NCBI RefSeq assembly: GCF_002157205.1
Contig: NZ_CP021358.1
Location: 2,604,001 to 2,668,000 of the forward strand
DNA: 64,000 bases
Reading direction: 5' to 3'
Source of the DNA: Kushneria marisflavi
Lineage (GTDB): Bacteria; Pseudomonadota; Gammaproteobacteria; Pseudomonadales; Halomonadaceae
Both the position numbers and the translations under genes were made by a program. Below, piece by piece: positions 26,025-36,075 of the stretch; positions within the stretch are counted from its first letter, which is position 1; the number at the start of each line of letters is the position of its first letter. The notes beneath the pieces are model-generated. The model had not been told where the DNA came from. It was given only the letters and a program-made list of their open reading frames with translations, and made no database searches.

Positions 26025-28793
26025 TCAATCGTTTGTGTCAAATTCCTGCAACATGGCCATGAGTTCGTCCAGGCGGGGAGCAATGAGTGCCCAGTCTTCC
26101 TGATCGATCGGGCCGCTGGCCAGCAGTCGGTTCTGCAGCTGCTCAAGTTCTTCCATGGGACCAGGCATGTTACCCATGGCGTCATTGAGCCGGGCCACCT
26201 GAACATCCAGTCGGCGAGAAGAGTCCTCGCTGCCCAGCGGTGCATCCACCAGTACGGACAGATGTACACGAAGGTGCTCGAGCCATTCACGTGCCTTGGC
26301 CTGCTCGCCGCTGGCACGACGTTCATTGCGCAGGCGATGGGCCTCCAGCGCCTGTGAAGAAAGGGCAAGAGGGGTGTCGACACTGTCGGCAGGTTCGCCC
26401 TTCAAGGCACGGCTGTCTGCCGAAACATGCGCCTCGAGCAGCGGCTGCCATTGCTGCCAGCGTTCGGCCAGGGTGCCCAGTGCCAGACGGTCCAGCCGCT
26501 CGCGTCGATCGCGCAGAATCCCTTCCCAGCGCTTGAGCATACCACCGGTGCGCGGGCCATTGGGCAGTGGCATCAGGGCATCGGCTTCGCGTTCGGCGTC
26601 ATCAAGGATGGTCTGGTCAGCGGCGCGCTCGGGCACCCACTGATCCAGTCGGTCGATCAAGGCCTGCATTTGATCGAGCCGGCTGTCGCGCTGCTGTCGC
26701 TGTTGATTGCGCTGGGCATTGCGCCGCTCGAAGATGGTGTCACAGTGCTGACGGAAGGCGCGCCACAGGGCCTGTTCCTCGCCTCTCGGGGCGCGTCCGA
26801 GTTCACGCCAGCGGGTCTGCAGGGCCTTGGCCTGGTTGGCTCGGCGTTCGTCATCGATGTCGGCGTCTTCAAGCTCGCGAATCTCATCGACCAGCGCCTG
26901 TTTGGCTTGGGCGACCGCACGGGCCTGCTGATCGATCAGGGTTTGCAGCGCCCGCAGCGACTTCGTAAAGCGCTGACGCAGTTCACTTTCTCGATCCCTC
27001 GGCACGGGTGACCACTGACGCCAGGCCTCTCTGGCGCGATCGCGAATGGTACGCAGACTGTCGGGGTCGGAAGTGGCTGCCGTATGGTTAATCAGCGTTT
27101 CCAGCTGCTCACAAAGCCTTTCACGTTCGGCCAGATTGGTCTCACGCTGCTGATCACGACGCTGATAGAACCCGGCCAGCTGCTCGCGGACCCGGTCGGA
27201 GGCCTGACGAAAGCGTGTGGAGCGTTCGCGTGAGGCGGCAGCATCGCCCAGAGCCTTCCAGTCACGTACCAGACGGCGATGCTGTTGATCACGGGCGGGC
27301 TCATCCATATCGGCGGCCGCAAGTCCTTCCATCCCCTCGATCAGTTGCTCGCGCTTGGGCGCTGCCGCAAAGTTGCGCCAGTCGCGCAGTTCATGGGTGC
27401 GCTGCCCGAGCAGGCTGAGTCGGGCCTGCAGTCGGTCACGCTGGTTCGGCGGAAGACGCAGGCGGCGCTGCATCAGACTGTCGAGCAGGCGTGTGGCTTC
27501 CTGCAGCTCGCCGCGATCCAGCTGGCTTTCCAGCTGATCCAGCGATTGCTGAAACTGGTCAGGGTCGAGACTGGGGCGTGTGGATGTGCTGTCTTCCGGT
27601 GCCGGAGGTTCAGGAAGGTGGGTCAGCAGCGTCGGACAGGGGAGATCCTTCGGCCAGGCAATGGCACGCCTTGAATGATCGATGGCCTGAAAGTCCCGGC
27701 TGTCGATGGCGCCGCGCAGGGCCTGTTCATTGTCCTCGAAGCGCTGCCACGCGGCGGTCAGCTCGCTGGCTTTCTGGAACAGGGCCTCGAAACGTTTCTG
27801 GTCTTCCTGGCTCGGGGCAATGCGATCAGTGAGGTCGCGCCACTGTTCGGCCTGCAGCTTGAAATGGGCCTGTAGCTGGGCCACATCCTGGGCATCAAGT
27901 GTGGCGTGATGCTCGAGATCCTTCAGGGCCTGCTCGAGCGAACCAATGATGCGCTGGCTGTCGCGGCGGGCCATGTCCATGGCCTGTTCGCGCGCACGTG
28001 CTTCCCGCTCGGCATTGTCATGCTCGATTACGCGGGTGCTGGTGATCTGTTCTACCTGGTGAAACCTTTGACGCTGCGACTCATCGGCATCGTCGGTCAG
28101 CGAGCGCCACTCGCGCACCAGGTGGCGATAGCGCGCCGGCAGCATGGGTTCCCATTGCTGATCCGACAGACGGGTCATGGCGGCAATCAGGTCGTCCCGA
28201 CGCTGTTGACGGGCGTCCTGCTCACGGCGCTGGTCGCGACGCTGGTTGAGCCGGTCGCGCGCGCTTCGCATGATCTGCTTGTCGCGACGCGCCTCCCGCG
28301 CCAGGCGTTCGAGTCCTTCATCGCTGTCGATGCGCTCGGCGGCGGCCTGACGTACTCCGGCAATCGAGTTCTGACAGGCCTGCTCGATCAGCGCCGATTC
28401 ATCGCTGATGCGCGCAAGCGCTGCCAGCCGCAACTGTTGGTTGTCGGCATGTGTGACCATGTGCGCAACAAGGTCAGGCTTGTCGATGGTGTCCACCACC
28501 TGCTGGCGCTGTTCCAGCGATAGCAGGGTGCGCTCCTTGCCGGTCAGCGTATCAAGCAATGTGCGATACAGACCGGCGCCGGGTTCCAGCGTGGACAGCA
28601 GCGTCTGATAGCGCTCGGGCGTTGCCAGGCGGGCGAGGGCGGCATGGCGAACGTCGGGGTGGTCGTCATGGAGCAGGGTTTCGAGTTTTTCGTGATCGCG
28701 CTCGACCGTCAGGCCGGCAATGGCTTCCTGACGAATATGGGGATCATTATGACGCCAGCGCGGCGCAAACAGACGTTGTAGAAATCCGGGCAT
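26025..28793 (-). CDS. Large DUF349 repeat protein with N-terminal HEAT-like region
   Basis: A 922-residue, strongly charged cytoplasmic protein. Residues 15-150 look like HEAT-type repeats (HIRQEAIAGL, HPDVRHAALARLATPERY). The rest is long alpha-helical, Arg/Gln/Glu-rich, coiled-coil-prone sequence carrying several DUF349 units, recognisable by a recurring motif of the form WRELGRAPRGEEQALWRAFR (also WKALGDAA, WRQWSPVPRDRESELRQRF). DUF349 proteins are common in gammaproteobacteria and lack a known function. The initiator tRNA gene lies 38 bases beyond its stop on the same strand. Confidence 0.85.
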   Translation of the reverse strand: MPGFLQRLFAPRWRHNDPHIRQEAIAGLTVERDHEKLETLLHDDHPDVRHAALARLATPERYQTLLSTLEPGAGLYRTLLDTLTGKERTLLSLEQRQQVVDTIDKPDLVAHMVTHADNQQLRLAALARISDESALIEQACQNSIAGVRQAAAERIDSDEGLERLAREARRDKQIMRSARDRLNQRRDQRREQDARQQRRDDLIAAMTRLSDQQWEPMLPARYRHLVREWRSLTDDADESQRQRFHQVEQITSTRVIEHDNAEREARAREQAMDMARRDSQRIIGSLEQALKDLEHHATLDAQDVAQLQAHFKLQAEQWRDLTDRIAPSQEDQKRFEALFQKASELTAAWQRFEDNEQALRGAIDSRDFQAIDHSRRAIAWPKDLPCPTLLTHLPEPPAPEDSTSTRPSLDPDQFQQSLDQLESQLDRGELQEATRLLDSLMQRRLRLPPNQRDRLQARLSLLGQRTHELRDWRNFAAAPKREQLIEGMEGLAAADMDEPARDQQHRRLVRDWKALGDAAASRERSTRFRQASDRVREQLAGFYQRRDQQRETNLAERERLCEQLETLINHTAATSDPDSLRTIRDRAREAWRQWSPVPRDRESELRQRFTKSLRALQTLIDQQARAVAQAKQALVDEIRELEDADIDDERRANQAKALQTRWRELGRAPRGEEQALWRAFRQHCDTIFERRNAQRNQQRQQRDSRLDQMQALIDRLDQWVPERAADQTILDDAEREADALMPLPNGPRTGGMLKRWEGILRDRRERLDRLALGTLAERWQQWQPLLEAHVSADSRALKGEPADSVDTPLALSSQALEAHRLRNERRASGEQAKAREWLEHLRVHLSVLVDAPLGSEDSSRRLDVQVARLNDAMGNMPGPMEELEQLQNRLLASGPIDQEDWALIAPRLDELMAMLQEFDTND

Positions 28794-29040
28794 GAGATCG
28801 ATGTCTTTCCAGGCAACTGGCGGTGGCTGAGTACCGGGCGATATGAGCGTTTTGACGTTAGGGAGATGATAACAGGCCTGCGCACGTGTGGCGTAGGGTT
28901 ACCTTTGTGGCACAGCGCGCGCTTGATGGGCGTCGGCAACTGGCGACACCTGACAGACGTCGGCACACCCCGTATGATCGTTGGTCGGAAACACTATCAT
29001 CGCTCAGGGCGTTCATTCATTATCCGACAGGAAACCGGGC

Positions 29041-29766
29041 ATGAGTCTCAAGGTGGATCAGACGGCCACTGCCTTTACGTTCAAGGGCGGCATGCTGCCC
29101 ATGACGGTCATGGAGCTTAACAGCCCTGACCCCGAGCGTGTCAGTGCGCAACTGGCAGGCAAGCTTAGCCAGTCGCCGGCCTTTTTTCAGCATACGCCAG
29201 TGGTATTGAGTGTTGAAAAACTTGATGATACCTCACTGGCGCTGGAGCGTCTTTGCGCCGTATGCCGTTCGCACAAGCTGCTGCCGGTGGCAGTCAGAGG
29301 CGGTAGTGAAGGCATCAAACAGTCGGCATGGGCACTGGGGCTGGGCTGGTTTCCACCTCAGGAGTCGCGCGAGGCACGCACACTGGCCTCGGTAACGCCC
29401 CCGCCACCGCAAACGGCCGTGATGGAAGAGGTTGGCAGTGGCGGTCGTATCTTTCGCGGAACGGTACGCTCGGGACAGCAGATCAGCGCCGCCGAGGGCG
29501 ACCTGGTCGTCGTTGGCGCTGTCAACGCCGGTGCCGAAGTATTGGCCGCCGGCAGTGTCCACGTTTATGGACCGCTGCGGGGCCGAGCGCTGGCCGGCAT
29601 CCACGGTGATCGTGACTGCGGCATCTTCTGTCATGAGCTGCATGCCGAACTCCTGTCGGTCGCCGGCAATTACAAGCGCCTTGAGGATATCGATCCGTCA
29701 CTGCTCAATACGACGGTTCAGGTCAGACTGAGAGACGATCAGTTATCCATAGAAGCACTCGTCTGA
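29041..29766 (+). CDS. minC: Septum site-determining protein MinC
   Basis: Inhibitor of FtsZ ring assembly that is brought to the membrane by MinD and restricts division to midcell. The 241 residues show a MinC N-terminal domain (FTFKGGMLPMTVMEL onwards), a proline-rich linker TPPPPQTAV near residue 120, and the beta-helical C-terminal domain with RSGQQISAAEGDLVVVGAVN and LRGRALAGIHGD repeats that binds MinD. The ATG at 29041 has aGGAAA upstream. It is followed by minD and minE on the same strand. Confidence 0.95.
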   Translation: MSLKVDQTATAFTFKGGMLPMTVMELNSPDPERVSAQLAGKLSQSPAFFQHTPVVLSVEKLDDTSLALERLCAVCRSHKLLPVAVRGGSEGIKQSAWALGLGWFPPQESREARTLASVTPPPPQTAVMEEVGSGGRIFRGTVRSGQQISAAEGDLVVVGAVNAGAEVLAAGSVHVYGPLRGRALAGIHGDRDCGIFCHELHAELLSVAGNYKRLEDIDPSLLNTTVQVRLRDDQLSIEALV

Positions 29767-29810
29767 CCGCGAAGCCACCCTTACAACGCAACAGTTACAG
29801 GAAGCGCATT

Positions 29811-30629
29811 TTGGCCAGGATCATCGTCGTTACATCAGGAAAGGGCGGGGTCGGCAAGACCACCAGCGCGGCAGCCATCGCTACCGGTCTGGCCTTGAGA
29901 GGCAACAAGACCGTCGTCATCGATTTTGATGTGGGCCTTCGAAATCTCGATCTGATCATGGGCTGCGAGCGTCGTGTGGTATACGACCTGGTCAATGTCA
30001 TTCAGGGCGAGGCGGGGCTCAATCAGGCCATGATCCGCGACAAGCGCTCCGACAATCTCTATATCCTTCCGGCCTCGCAGACGCGTGATAAGGACGCTCT
30101 GACGCTTGAAGGCGTCGAGCAGGTGCTTGAGAAGCTGTCGGAAGACTTCGACTATATCGTCTGTGACTCGCCGGCCGGGATCGAGCGCGGTGCCCAGCTG
30201 GCGATGTATTTCGCCGATGAGGCGATCGTGGTAACCAATCCGGAAGTCTCCTCGGTGCGCGACTCCGACCGTATTCTGGGGCTGCTGGCGTCCAAGACCC
30301 GTCGCGCCGAACAGGGTCAGGACCCCGTGGTCGAGCGTCTGCTGATCACACGCTATGACCCCAACCGGGTGGACAGCGGCGATATGCTGAACCTGGAAGA
30401 TATCCAGGAAATTCTGGCCATCAAACTGATCGGGCTTATTCCGGAGTCTGAAGCGGTGCTGCGCGCATCCAACTCCGGGGTACCGGTGACACATGATCAG
30501 GACAGCGACGCCGGGCAGGCCTATAGTGATACCGTGGCCAGGCTTTTGGGGGATGAAAAGCCGCTACGCTTTCACCTGCTACAAAAGAAAAGTTTTCTGA
30601 GTCGGATCTTCGGCGGGGGGCGTCGGTGA
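29811..30629 (+). CDS. minD: Septum site-determining ATPase MinD
   Basis: Membrane-associated ATPase of 272 residues that recruits MinC and is cycled by MinE. It starts with the deviant Walker [20 protein letters not shown], continues with [18 protein letters not shown] and [15 protein letters not shown], and ends in the amphipathic membrane-targeting helix [12 protein letters not shown]. The initiation codon is TTG (family alignment allows no nearby ATG) with AGGAAG about eight bases upstream. Its stop overlaps the start of minE. Confidence 0.96.
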   Translation: MARIIVVTSGKGGVGKTTSAAAIATGLALRGNKTVVIDFDVGLRNLDLIMGCERRVVYDLVNVIQGEAGLNQAMIRDKRSDNLYILPASQTRDKDALTLEGVEQVLEKLSEDFDYIVCDSPAGIERGAQLAMYFADEAIVVTNPEVSSVRDSDRILGLLASKTRRAEQGQDPVVERLLITRYDPNRVDSGDMLNLEDIQEILAIKLIGLIPESEAVLRASNSGVPVTHDQDSDAGQAYSDTVARLLGDEKPLRFHLLQKKSFLSRIFGGGRR

Positions 30630-30880
30630 AACTACTAGAATTTCTAAAGCGTGAGCGCAAGAAGTCTGCCTCGGTCGCCAAGGAGCGGCTGCAGATCATC
30701 GTGGCGCATCAGCGCGGCCAGCGCGGCCAGCCTGACTACATGCCCATGCTGGAGCGTGAGCTTCTCGAGGTCATCCGGCGCTATGTCGAAGTCGAGCAGG
30801 ACGCCATTAACATCAGCCTGGACAGCGAAGATGACTGTTCGGTGCTGGAGTTGAACGTGACCCTGCCCAACCGCGGCTGA
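30626..30880 (+). CDS. minE: Cell division topological specificity factor MinE
   Basis: An 84-residue ring-forming regulator that stimulates MinD ATPase and confines MinCD to the poles. The N-terminal amphipathic MinD-contacting segment [20 protein letters not shown] and the C-terminal dimerisation strands ([20 protein letters not shown]) are present. The GTG start overlaps the minD TGA in the tetranucleotide GTGA, giving tight coupling and a likely fixed MinD:MinE ratio. Confidence 0.95.
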   Translation: MKLLEFLKRERKKSASVAKERLQIIVAHQRGQRGQPDYMPMLERELLEVIRRYVEVEQDAINISLDSEDDCSVLELNVTLPNRG

Positions 30881-30894
30881 AGTTCTGCACCCGG

Positions 30895-30940
30895 GCGCCC
30901 CTTCAGCGATCAAGGTTGCTGAAGGGGCGCTATTGTTTAT
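30895..30940 (+). terminator. Terminator after minCDE
   Basis: A 13-bp perfect stem gcgccccttcagc/gctgaaggggcgc with a 10-base loop (30895-30930), followed by the T-rich tattgtttatt. It is located 15 bases after minE and ahead of sbcB. Confidence 0.75.
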
Positions 30941-30989
30941 TCGCCTGCCCCATGACCCTTGTCTGGAACCCCTGTCTGGAGCCACTGCC

Positions 30990-32438
30990 TTGTCGGTCAC
31001 CTTTCTTTTTCACGACTACGAGACTTTCGGTGCCGACCCGCGCCGCGATCGTCCTTCCCAGTTTGCCGCCATTCGAACCGATGATCAGTTCAATGAAATC
31101 GGTGAGCCAGAAGTCCTTTACTGTCGCCAAAGCGATGACTATCTGCCCCAGCCGGTGGCGTGTCTTCTGACCGGAATTACCCCACAGCAGGCCTCGCGCC
31201 GAGGTTTACCCGAGACCGAGTTCGCCGGACGCATTCTGGAGATGATGCAGCAGGGCAATACCTGCACGCTGGGCTACAACTCGCTGCGCTTTGATGATGA
31301 AGTCACACGCCATCTGTTCTATCGCAATTTCATCGATCCCTATGCCCGTGAGTGGCAAAACGGCAATTCGCGCTGGGACCTGATCGATGCCGTACGCGCC
31401 TTTTACGCGCTGCGTCCGGAAGGGATCGAGTGGCCCATGCGTGAAGACGGTAGCCCCAGCTTCAAGCTCGAAAAGCTCAGCGTGGCCAATGGTATCGAGC
31501 ACGGCGATGCCCACGATGCGCTGGCCGATGTTCGGGCGACCATTGAGCTTGCGAAACTTTTGCGGGCACGCAATGAGAAGCTTTTTGACTATCTGCTGGG
31601 GCTGCGTGACAAGCGACGGGTCGCTTCGCTGCTCGATATCAACACTCGAAAGCCCATGTTGCATGTCTCACGACGCTACCCTGCCAGCCGGGGCTGCAGT
31701 GCCCTGATTGCGCCGCTGGCCATGCATCCCACCAACCCCAATGGGGTGATTGTGGTGGACCTGGCCATGGACCCGACGCCGCTGTTCGAGTTGAGTCCCG
31801 AGGCGATTGCCGAGCGTGTCTTTGCCAGCGCCGACGAACTGGCAGAAGGGACGACGCGCATCCCGCTCAAGGTGATTCATCTTAACCGCAGCCCGGTACT
31901 GATGCCGATCAAGGCCGTGGACGATGCCGTGGCCGAGCGGCTGGGGATCGACCGGGAAGCTGCCGAGCGACACTGGCAGCAGCTCGCCGGCAGCGCTGAT
32001 ATCGCCACCCGTGTGGCGCAGGCGTTCAGCGCCGCGCCGCCGGAGCCACCTGCCGACCCCGATCTGATGCTCTATTCGGGCGGTTTTTTCTCCAACAGTG
32101 ACAAGCGCGAGATGGGCCGTATCCGACAGGCTCCGATCGAGACGCTTGAGGCGCTGAAGCCTTCTTTTCAGGATCCTCGTCTGGAAGAGATGTTCTTTCG
32201 CTACAAGGCGCGTAACTACCCGGAAGTGCTGACCTCGCAGGAACGCACGCGCTGGGAAAGCGATCGCTGGGAGCGTCTGAACGATCCGAAGGTCGCCGCC
32301 ATGACGCTGACCGGTTTTGCTCGTGAAATCGAACGGATCAACGGTGAACTCGGCCACATGAGCGATCTTGAGCGGCAGTGCATCGAGGAACTGGTGATGC
32401 ACGTTGAAGCCATGATGCCGCCGCAGGCCTTTGGGTAG
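30990..32438 (+). CDS. sbcB: Exodeoxyribonuclease I (SbcB/ExoI)
   Basis: 3'-5' single-strand DNA exonuclease acting in recombination and mismatch repair. The 482 residues align with E. coli ExoI (475): FLFHDYETFGADPRRDRPSQ contains the Exo I motif DYE, LGYNSLRFDDEVTRHLFYRNF follows, and HDALADVRATIELA carries the Exo III Asp/His. The C-terminal SH3-like and helical parts are intact. Start: family alignment places it at TTG 30990 (LSVTFLF), which has GGAG nine bases upstream; an upstream TTG at 30933 lacks support and sits in the terminator's T-rich tail. Confidence 0.93.
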   Translation: MSVTFLFHDYETFGADPRRDRPSQFAAIRTDDQFNEIGEPEVLYCRQSDDYLPQPVACLLTGITPQQASRRGLPETEFAGRILEMMQQGNTCTLGYNSLRFDDEVTRHLFYRNFIDPYAREWQNGNSRWDLIDAVRAFYALRPEGIEWPMREDGSPSFKLEKLSVANGIEHGDAHDALADVRATIELAKLLRARNEKLFDYLLGLRDKRRVASLLDINTRKPMLHVSRRYPASRGCSALIAPLAMHPTNPNGVIVVDLAMDPTPLFELSPEAIAERVFASADELAEGTTRIPLKVIHLNRSPVLMPIKAVDDAVAERLGIDREAAERHWQQLAGSADIATRVAQAFSAAPPEPPADPDLMLYSGGFFSNSDKREMGRIRQAPIETLEALKPSFQDPRLEEMFFRYKARNYPEVLTSQERTRWESDRWERLNDPKVAAMTLTGFAREIERINGELGHMSDLERQCIEELVMHVEAMMPPQAFG

Positions 32439-32486
32439 GCCTGAGGCGTTGACGAAAGCGCGCCGTTGGCAAGGCGCCCTGAAAGA

Positions 32487-35234
32487 TTATGATGCGAGCA
32501 TCAGAAAAGGCTGCCAGGGGGCGTCCATGAGGTTGGACGCCACGCCGTCATCGGCCCCGGTTATCAGCACCGGGCGTGATCGCAGCGCCTGCCAGGCGGC
32601 CCGGATCTCCTCGCTTCGCTGGGCACTGACGGCCGCCGCCAACTGTTCGCGCCGGTCAAAGTCGGTCCAGCCATGCGCCAGCTCCTGCCAAAGACGTGCG
32701 GTGATCTGGCCCAGGCGCTGCTCACGCTCCACAAGACGCTCCGCCACGGCCTGCTGGTAGGCCACAACGTCTTCCTCCCCCATGTCCATGACGAGCTCGT
32801 CAAACCCTTCCAGAAACTGCTCGATACGCGAGTTCAAAACGCTCGTATCATGATCGGGGGACTGCACCAGCAGTGCCAGCCCTGGTGCGTCAAGCAGCGG
32901 CTGATAGCGCGCCGAAACGACATAGCCGAGCTGCTGATCGGTTCTGAGCTGATTGAAAAAGGGCGCGCTGATCATCTGTCCCAAAATGGCCAGGCGCGCC
33001 TGATCCTCCAGTGACCGACCCTCACCCTGCAGGTAATACAGCACGCCTGAATCTCCGCGCCGGCTCCGGGGGCGCAACAGGGGTGGTGTGGCAGTGGGGG
33101 TAAGCACGCTCAGATCCGGGATGGCTTCGGGCGTTACCCGTGGCGACAGCCTTGCGCTGAGCGCCTCTCCGATCTCTTGAGCGAGCTCGGTGCCGGTATC
33201 GCCGGTAGCGAGCGCCTGAATGTGCAGCTCGCTGAGCCACTGATCACGAAACGCTCGCACAGCCTCGGGTGTGATCTCTTCAAGTGCTGCAAGACGCGCC
33301 TCACTGGTCCAGCCCGGCGTTACCAGGGCCTGAACCAGCGTGCGGTTGAGCTGCTCATGCAGGGCCGAACCAGGTTCGTCCTGCCAGCGACGCTTGAGGC
33401 TGCGACTGACGCGCTGAAGGTGGTGACTCTCCATCTCGGCGTGCATGAGCTGATCGATGACCTGTGTCATCACCAGTACCTGGCGGTCGCGCCAGCCCGA
33501 GAAGGAGAGCGTCATACCGCGGGCGTGGGCATAAGCACTCATTCCCTGTCCGGCAAGGCGTGCCGGATAAAGCACATCGGACAGGCTGTCTTCCAGCCAG
33601 CGCGCCAGCAGCTCGGTCAGTACCGACTGCCGAGCACTTTGACCGGCCTGTGGGCTCTGCAGGCTGATGCGCCACTCCACCCGTGGCGCGCCAAAAACGC
33701 CCGTGGCATGCAGCCAGAGATCCAGCCCCGGTGCGTCCAGAATACATCGTGTGGCATTCGAGCCTTCGTTGATCAGCTTCAGGTCCCGGGCGATGAATGC
33801 ATTGGGCTGTGGCAATGCCAGGCCTTCAAGCGCGGTCTCGATCCGGTCGTGATGCATAGGCACGTATTGCCATGGCGTACCGAACCACGGTGAGCACTGT
33901 TCGCCGGTCACCCCGGGGCCGGTATATAGGCGCAGCAGTCGGTCGGGCGTCAGGGCGCCTAGATAGTCATGAATGCGCGCTGCATTGAAGCCTTCCATCA
34001 AAAAGCCGGCCCGGCGTACCTCCTGAATCGGATAGCGTGCCATGGCCACCGAGAGCGCCGTGGCCAGCTGGGCCGGCGCCTGGCGCTGCTGAAAGCGAAA
34101 CTGTTGCTCAACGACCCGGGCCTGCTCATCGTAGCGCCAGGACTCGACCCCCTGGTCGCGAATCAGGCCGATCCAGGCCATGAGAGCGGCCTGGATCTCG
34201 TCGAGATGTTCGCTGCCCTGTGGTGTGAGCTCGATATTGACCATCAAAAGCGCGCGCTGCCCATCACCGCGGGCGCTGCCGGCCGATAGCCCATCTGCCC
34301 AGCCGCGCTGGCGCAGACAGGCCAGCAGGCTGCCGGGCGCTTCATGTCCAATCATGTGCGACAGATATGAGACCGGCTTGAGTCGATAGTCCTGTTCGGG
34401 ATCGGGGATGGGAAAGAGAAAGCGGACCTGATGCTGCTGGTCCAGCGACTGCGCGGCCATGGCCATCGGCAGCTGATCATCGAGGATCAGGGGCTGATCA
34501 ATGGTGCGTCGGGTCAGACCGCGATCAGGAACGTCACTGAAAAGCTCGCGGGCCAGAGACGACAGCTCATCCAGTGACTGCGGACCGATCAGCACCAGCG
34601 ACATGGTGTTGGCATCGTAGTGCGTTTCGTGAAAGGTCACGAGGGCATCGCGAAGGGCCTGGTCGGGATGGTCCTTGAGCGTATCAAGATTGCCGATACT
34701 GAAGTGGTTGTAAGGATGTTCGGGATTAAGCGACTGGCTCAGAGCGTCCTCGATGCGTCGGCCATCATCCTGCAGGCGCGCCTGATATTCGGCGTTGACG
34801 GCGTGACGTTCGCGCTCGACATAAGCCTCATCAAGCGTTGGTGCAATAAAAAAGCGACTAAAACGCGTCAGCGCTGGAGCAAAAGCCTCTGGAGTAATGT
34901 CAAAGAAGTAGTTGGTATCGCGAGGGGCGGTAAAGGCGTTGTGATGGCCGCCATGGGCGCTTAAAAACTGCTGATAGTCATTGGGGTCCGGATAGTGATC
35001 GGTGCCCAGAAACAGCATGTGTTCCAGAAAATGGGCCAGCCCCGGGAAGCGTTCAGGATTGAAGGCGCTGCCGGTGGCCACATTCATGGCGGCGCCGGCG
35101 CGTTCAGCCTTGTCGTCATGGACCAGCAGTACCTGCAGGCCGTTATCGAGCATCAGCGTCTCATAGTCGGCGCTGTCGCCCGGTCCCGGAATGATGCGCT
35201 TGTCTTGTTCACTGTTTGAAGACGGGGTCGTCAT
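32487..35234 (-). CDS. M16 family zinc metalloprotease (pitrilysin/insulinase type)
   Basis: A 915-residue inverzincin. The N-terminal catalytic domain has the inverted zinc motif HFLEH (in GLAHFLEHMLFLGTDHYP), then GGHHNAFTAPRDTNYFF, and the third ligand Glu in ERERHAVNAEYQ, closely parallel to E. coli pitrilysin. The remaining three domains are the non-catalytic M16 halves. Unlike E. coli PtrA, no signal peptide is visible: the N terminus is hydrophilic (TTPSSNSEQDKR). The enzyme is therefore probably cytoplasmic, unless the start lies elsewhere. It converges with sbcB. Confidence 0.9.
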   Translation of the reverse strand: MTTPSSNSEQDKRIIPGPGDSADYETLMLDNGLQVLLVHDDKAERAGAAMNVATGSAFNPERFPGLAHFLEHMLFLGTDHYPDPNDYQQFLSAHGGHHNAFTAPRDTNYFFDITPEAFAPALTRFSRFFIAPTLDEAYVERERHAVNAEYQARLQDDGRRIEDALSQSLNPEHPYNHFSIGNLDTLKDHPDQALRDALVTFHETHYDANTMSLVLIGPQSLDELSSLARELFSDVPDRGLTRRTIDQPLILDDQLPMAMAAQSLDQQHQVRFLFPIPDPEQDYRLKPVSYLSHMIGHEAPGSLLACLRQRGWADGLSAGSARGDGQRALLMVNIELTPQGSEHLDEIQAALMAWIGLIRDQGVESWRYDEQARVVEQQFRFQQRQAPAQLATALSVAMARYPIQEVRRAGFLMEGFNAARIHDYLGALTPDRLLRLYTGPGVTGEQCSPWFGTPWQYVPMHHDRIETALEGLALPQPNAFIARDLKLINEGSNATRCILDAPGLDLWLHATGVFGAPRVEWRISLQSPQAGQSARQSVLTELLARWLEDSLSDVLYPARLAGQGMSAYAHARGMTLSFSGWRDRQVLVMTQVIDQLMHAEMESHHLQRVSRSLKRRWQDEPGSALHEQLNRTLVQALVTPGWTSEARLAALEEITPEAVRAFRDQWLSELHIQALATGDTGTELAQEIGEALSARLSPRVTPEAIPDLSVLTPTATPPLLRPRSRRGDSGVLYYLQGEGRSLEDQARLAILGQMISAPFFNQLRTDQQLGYVVSARYQPLLDAPGLALLVQSPDHDTSVLNSRIEQFLEGFDELVMDMGEEDVVAYQQAVAERLVEREQRLGQITARLWQELAHGWTDFDRREQLAAAVSAQRSEEIRAAWQALRSRPVLITGADDGVASNLMDAPWQPFLMLAS

Positions 35235-35303
35235 GGGTATCCATATCGCTCGCGCGGCCAGGGCAGGGTCTGCCCTGTGCGCTGAAAGTGTTCTGGTGAC
35301 CGG

Positions 35304-36002
35304 CTAGTGCCCGGTAGCGTGAATGGCGCCGCGTGTTGCGGTGAGCATATGCCCGGTGGGGCGTGCACAGTGCCACTGCTGATTGGCCGGATCATTGACC
35401 AGACGCTCAACCGGGAAGGCGCCGAGCAGGGCAGGTGGCGCCGGGGCAAGTAATTTGCGCGCCTGAACCAGTGGCGTCTCGGGTGATAGCCAGGTGGCTG
35501 CCTGCTCGGCACCGATGACGGCAGGAAAGCGGTCGGTCAGGGGCGTGAGCGGTGCGTCAACGTCCACGGTGATCAATGCCATGGAGTCGAAGGCCGTGCG
35601 GGTATCGGTCATGTAGCGACACCAGATACCGGCCAGCATGAATGGGGCACGGTCGACCCGAGTGATCAGAAAGGGCTGCTTCTGGCGCGGCAACTGTTTC
35701 CAGATATAGACGCCGGAGACGGGAATCAGGCAGCGCCGGGCACTGAAGGCCTCGCGAAACATGCGCCTTTCATCCAGCGACTCGGCACGTGCGCAGTGGG
35801 GAGCGTGATTGAGTACCTTGAGCCAGGAAGGTGTCATGCCCCAGAAGGCGCGGCCCAGATGTATGTGGCCCTGTTCCAGACGAAGCATCGAGAGCCAGTG
35901 TCGAGGTGCGAGATTGGGGCTGGCCACGACAGGGTGGTCAATCACGACATCATCGAGAAGCCGGGCGGTATCCAGTGCTTCAATGTACAAACGCCCTGCC
36001 AT
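35304..36002 (-). CDS. SRAP (YedK/HMCES) family protein lacking the catalytic residues
   Basis: A 232-residue protein with the SRAP fold, whose active members form a thiazolidine bond to abasic sites in single-stranded DNA through Cys2. Scaffold motifs are retained: MAGRLYIEAL at the start, NLAPRHWL, FWGMTPSWL, CARAESLDERRMFREAF, RRCLIPVSGVYIWK, KQPFLITR and LTDRFPAVI. All four catalytic positions of YedK are changed: Cys2 to Ala, Asn75 to Cys70, Glu105 to Ile100, His160 to Thr156. The start is secure, with AGGAG eight bases before the ATG. It is therefore probably a DNA-binding or structural paralogue without crosslinking activity. It is divergent from the TetR gene. Confidence 0.82.
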   Translation of the reverse strand: MAGRLYIEALDTARLLDDVVIDHPVVASPNLAPRHWLSMLRLEQGHIHLGRAFWGMTPSWLKVLNHAPHCARAESLDERRMFREAFSARRCLIPVSGVYIWKQLPRQKQPFLITRVDRAPFMLAGIWCRYMTDTRTAFDSMALITVDVDAPLTPLTDRFPAVIGAEQAATWLSPETPLVQARKLLAPAPPALLGAFPVERLVNDPANQQWHCARPTGHMLTATRGAIHATGH

Positions 36003-36075
36003 GGCAATCGCTCCTGACGACATGAAAATGGTGAACAGTATGGGCGGTCTGGTTATGACAACCCCTGAAATATCA

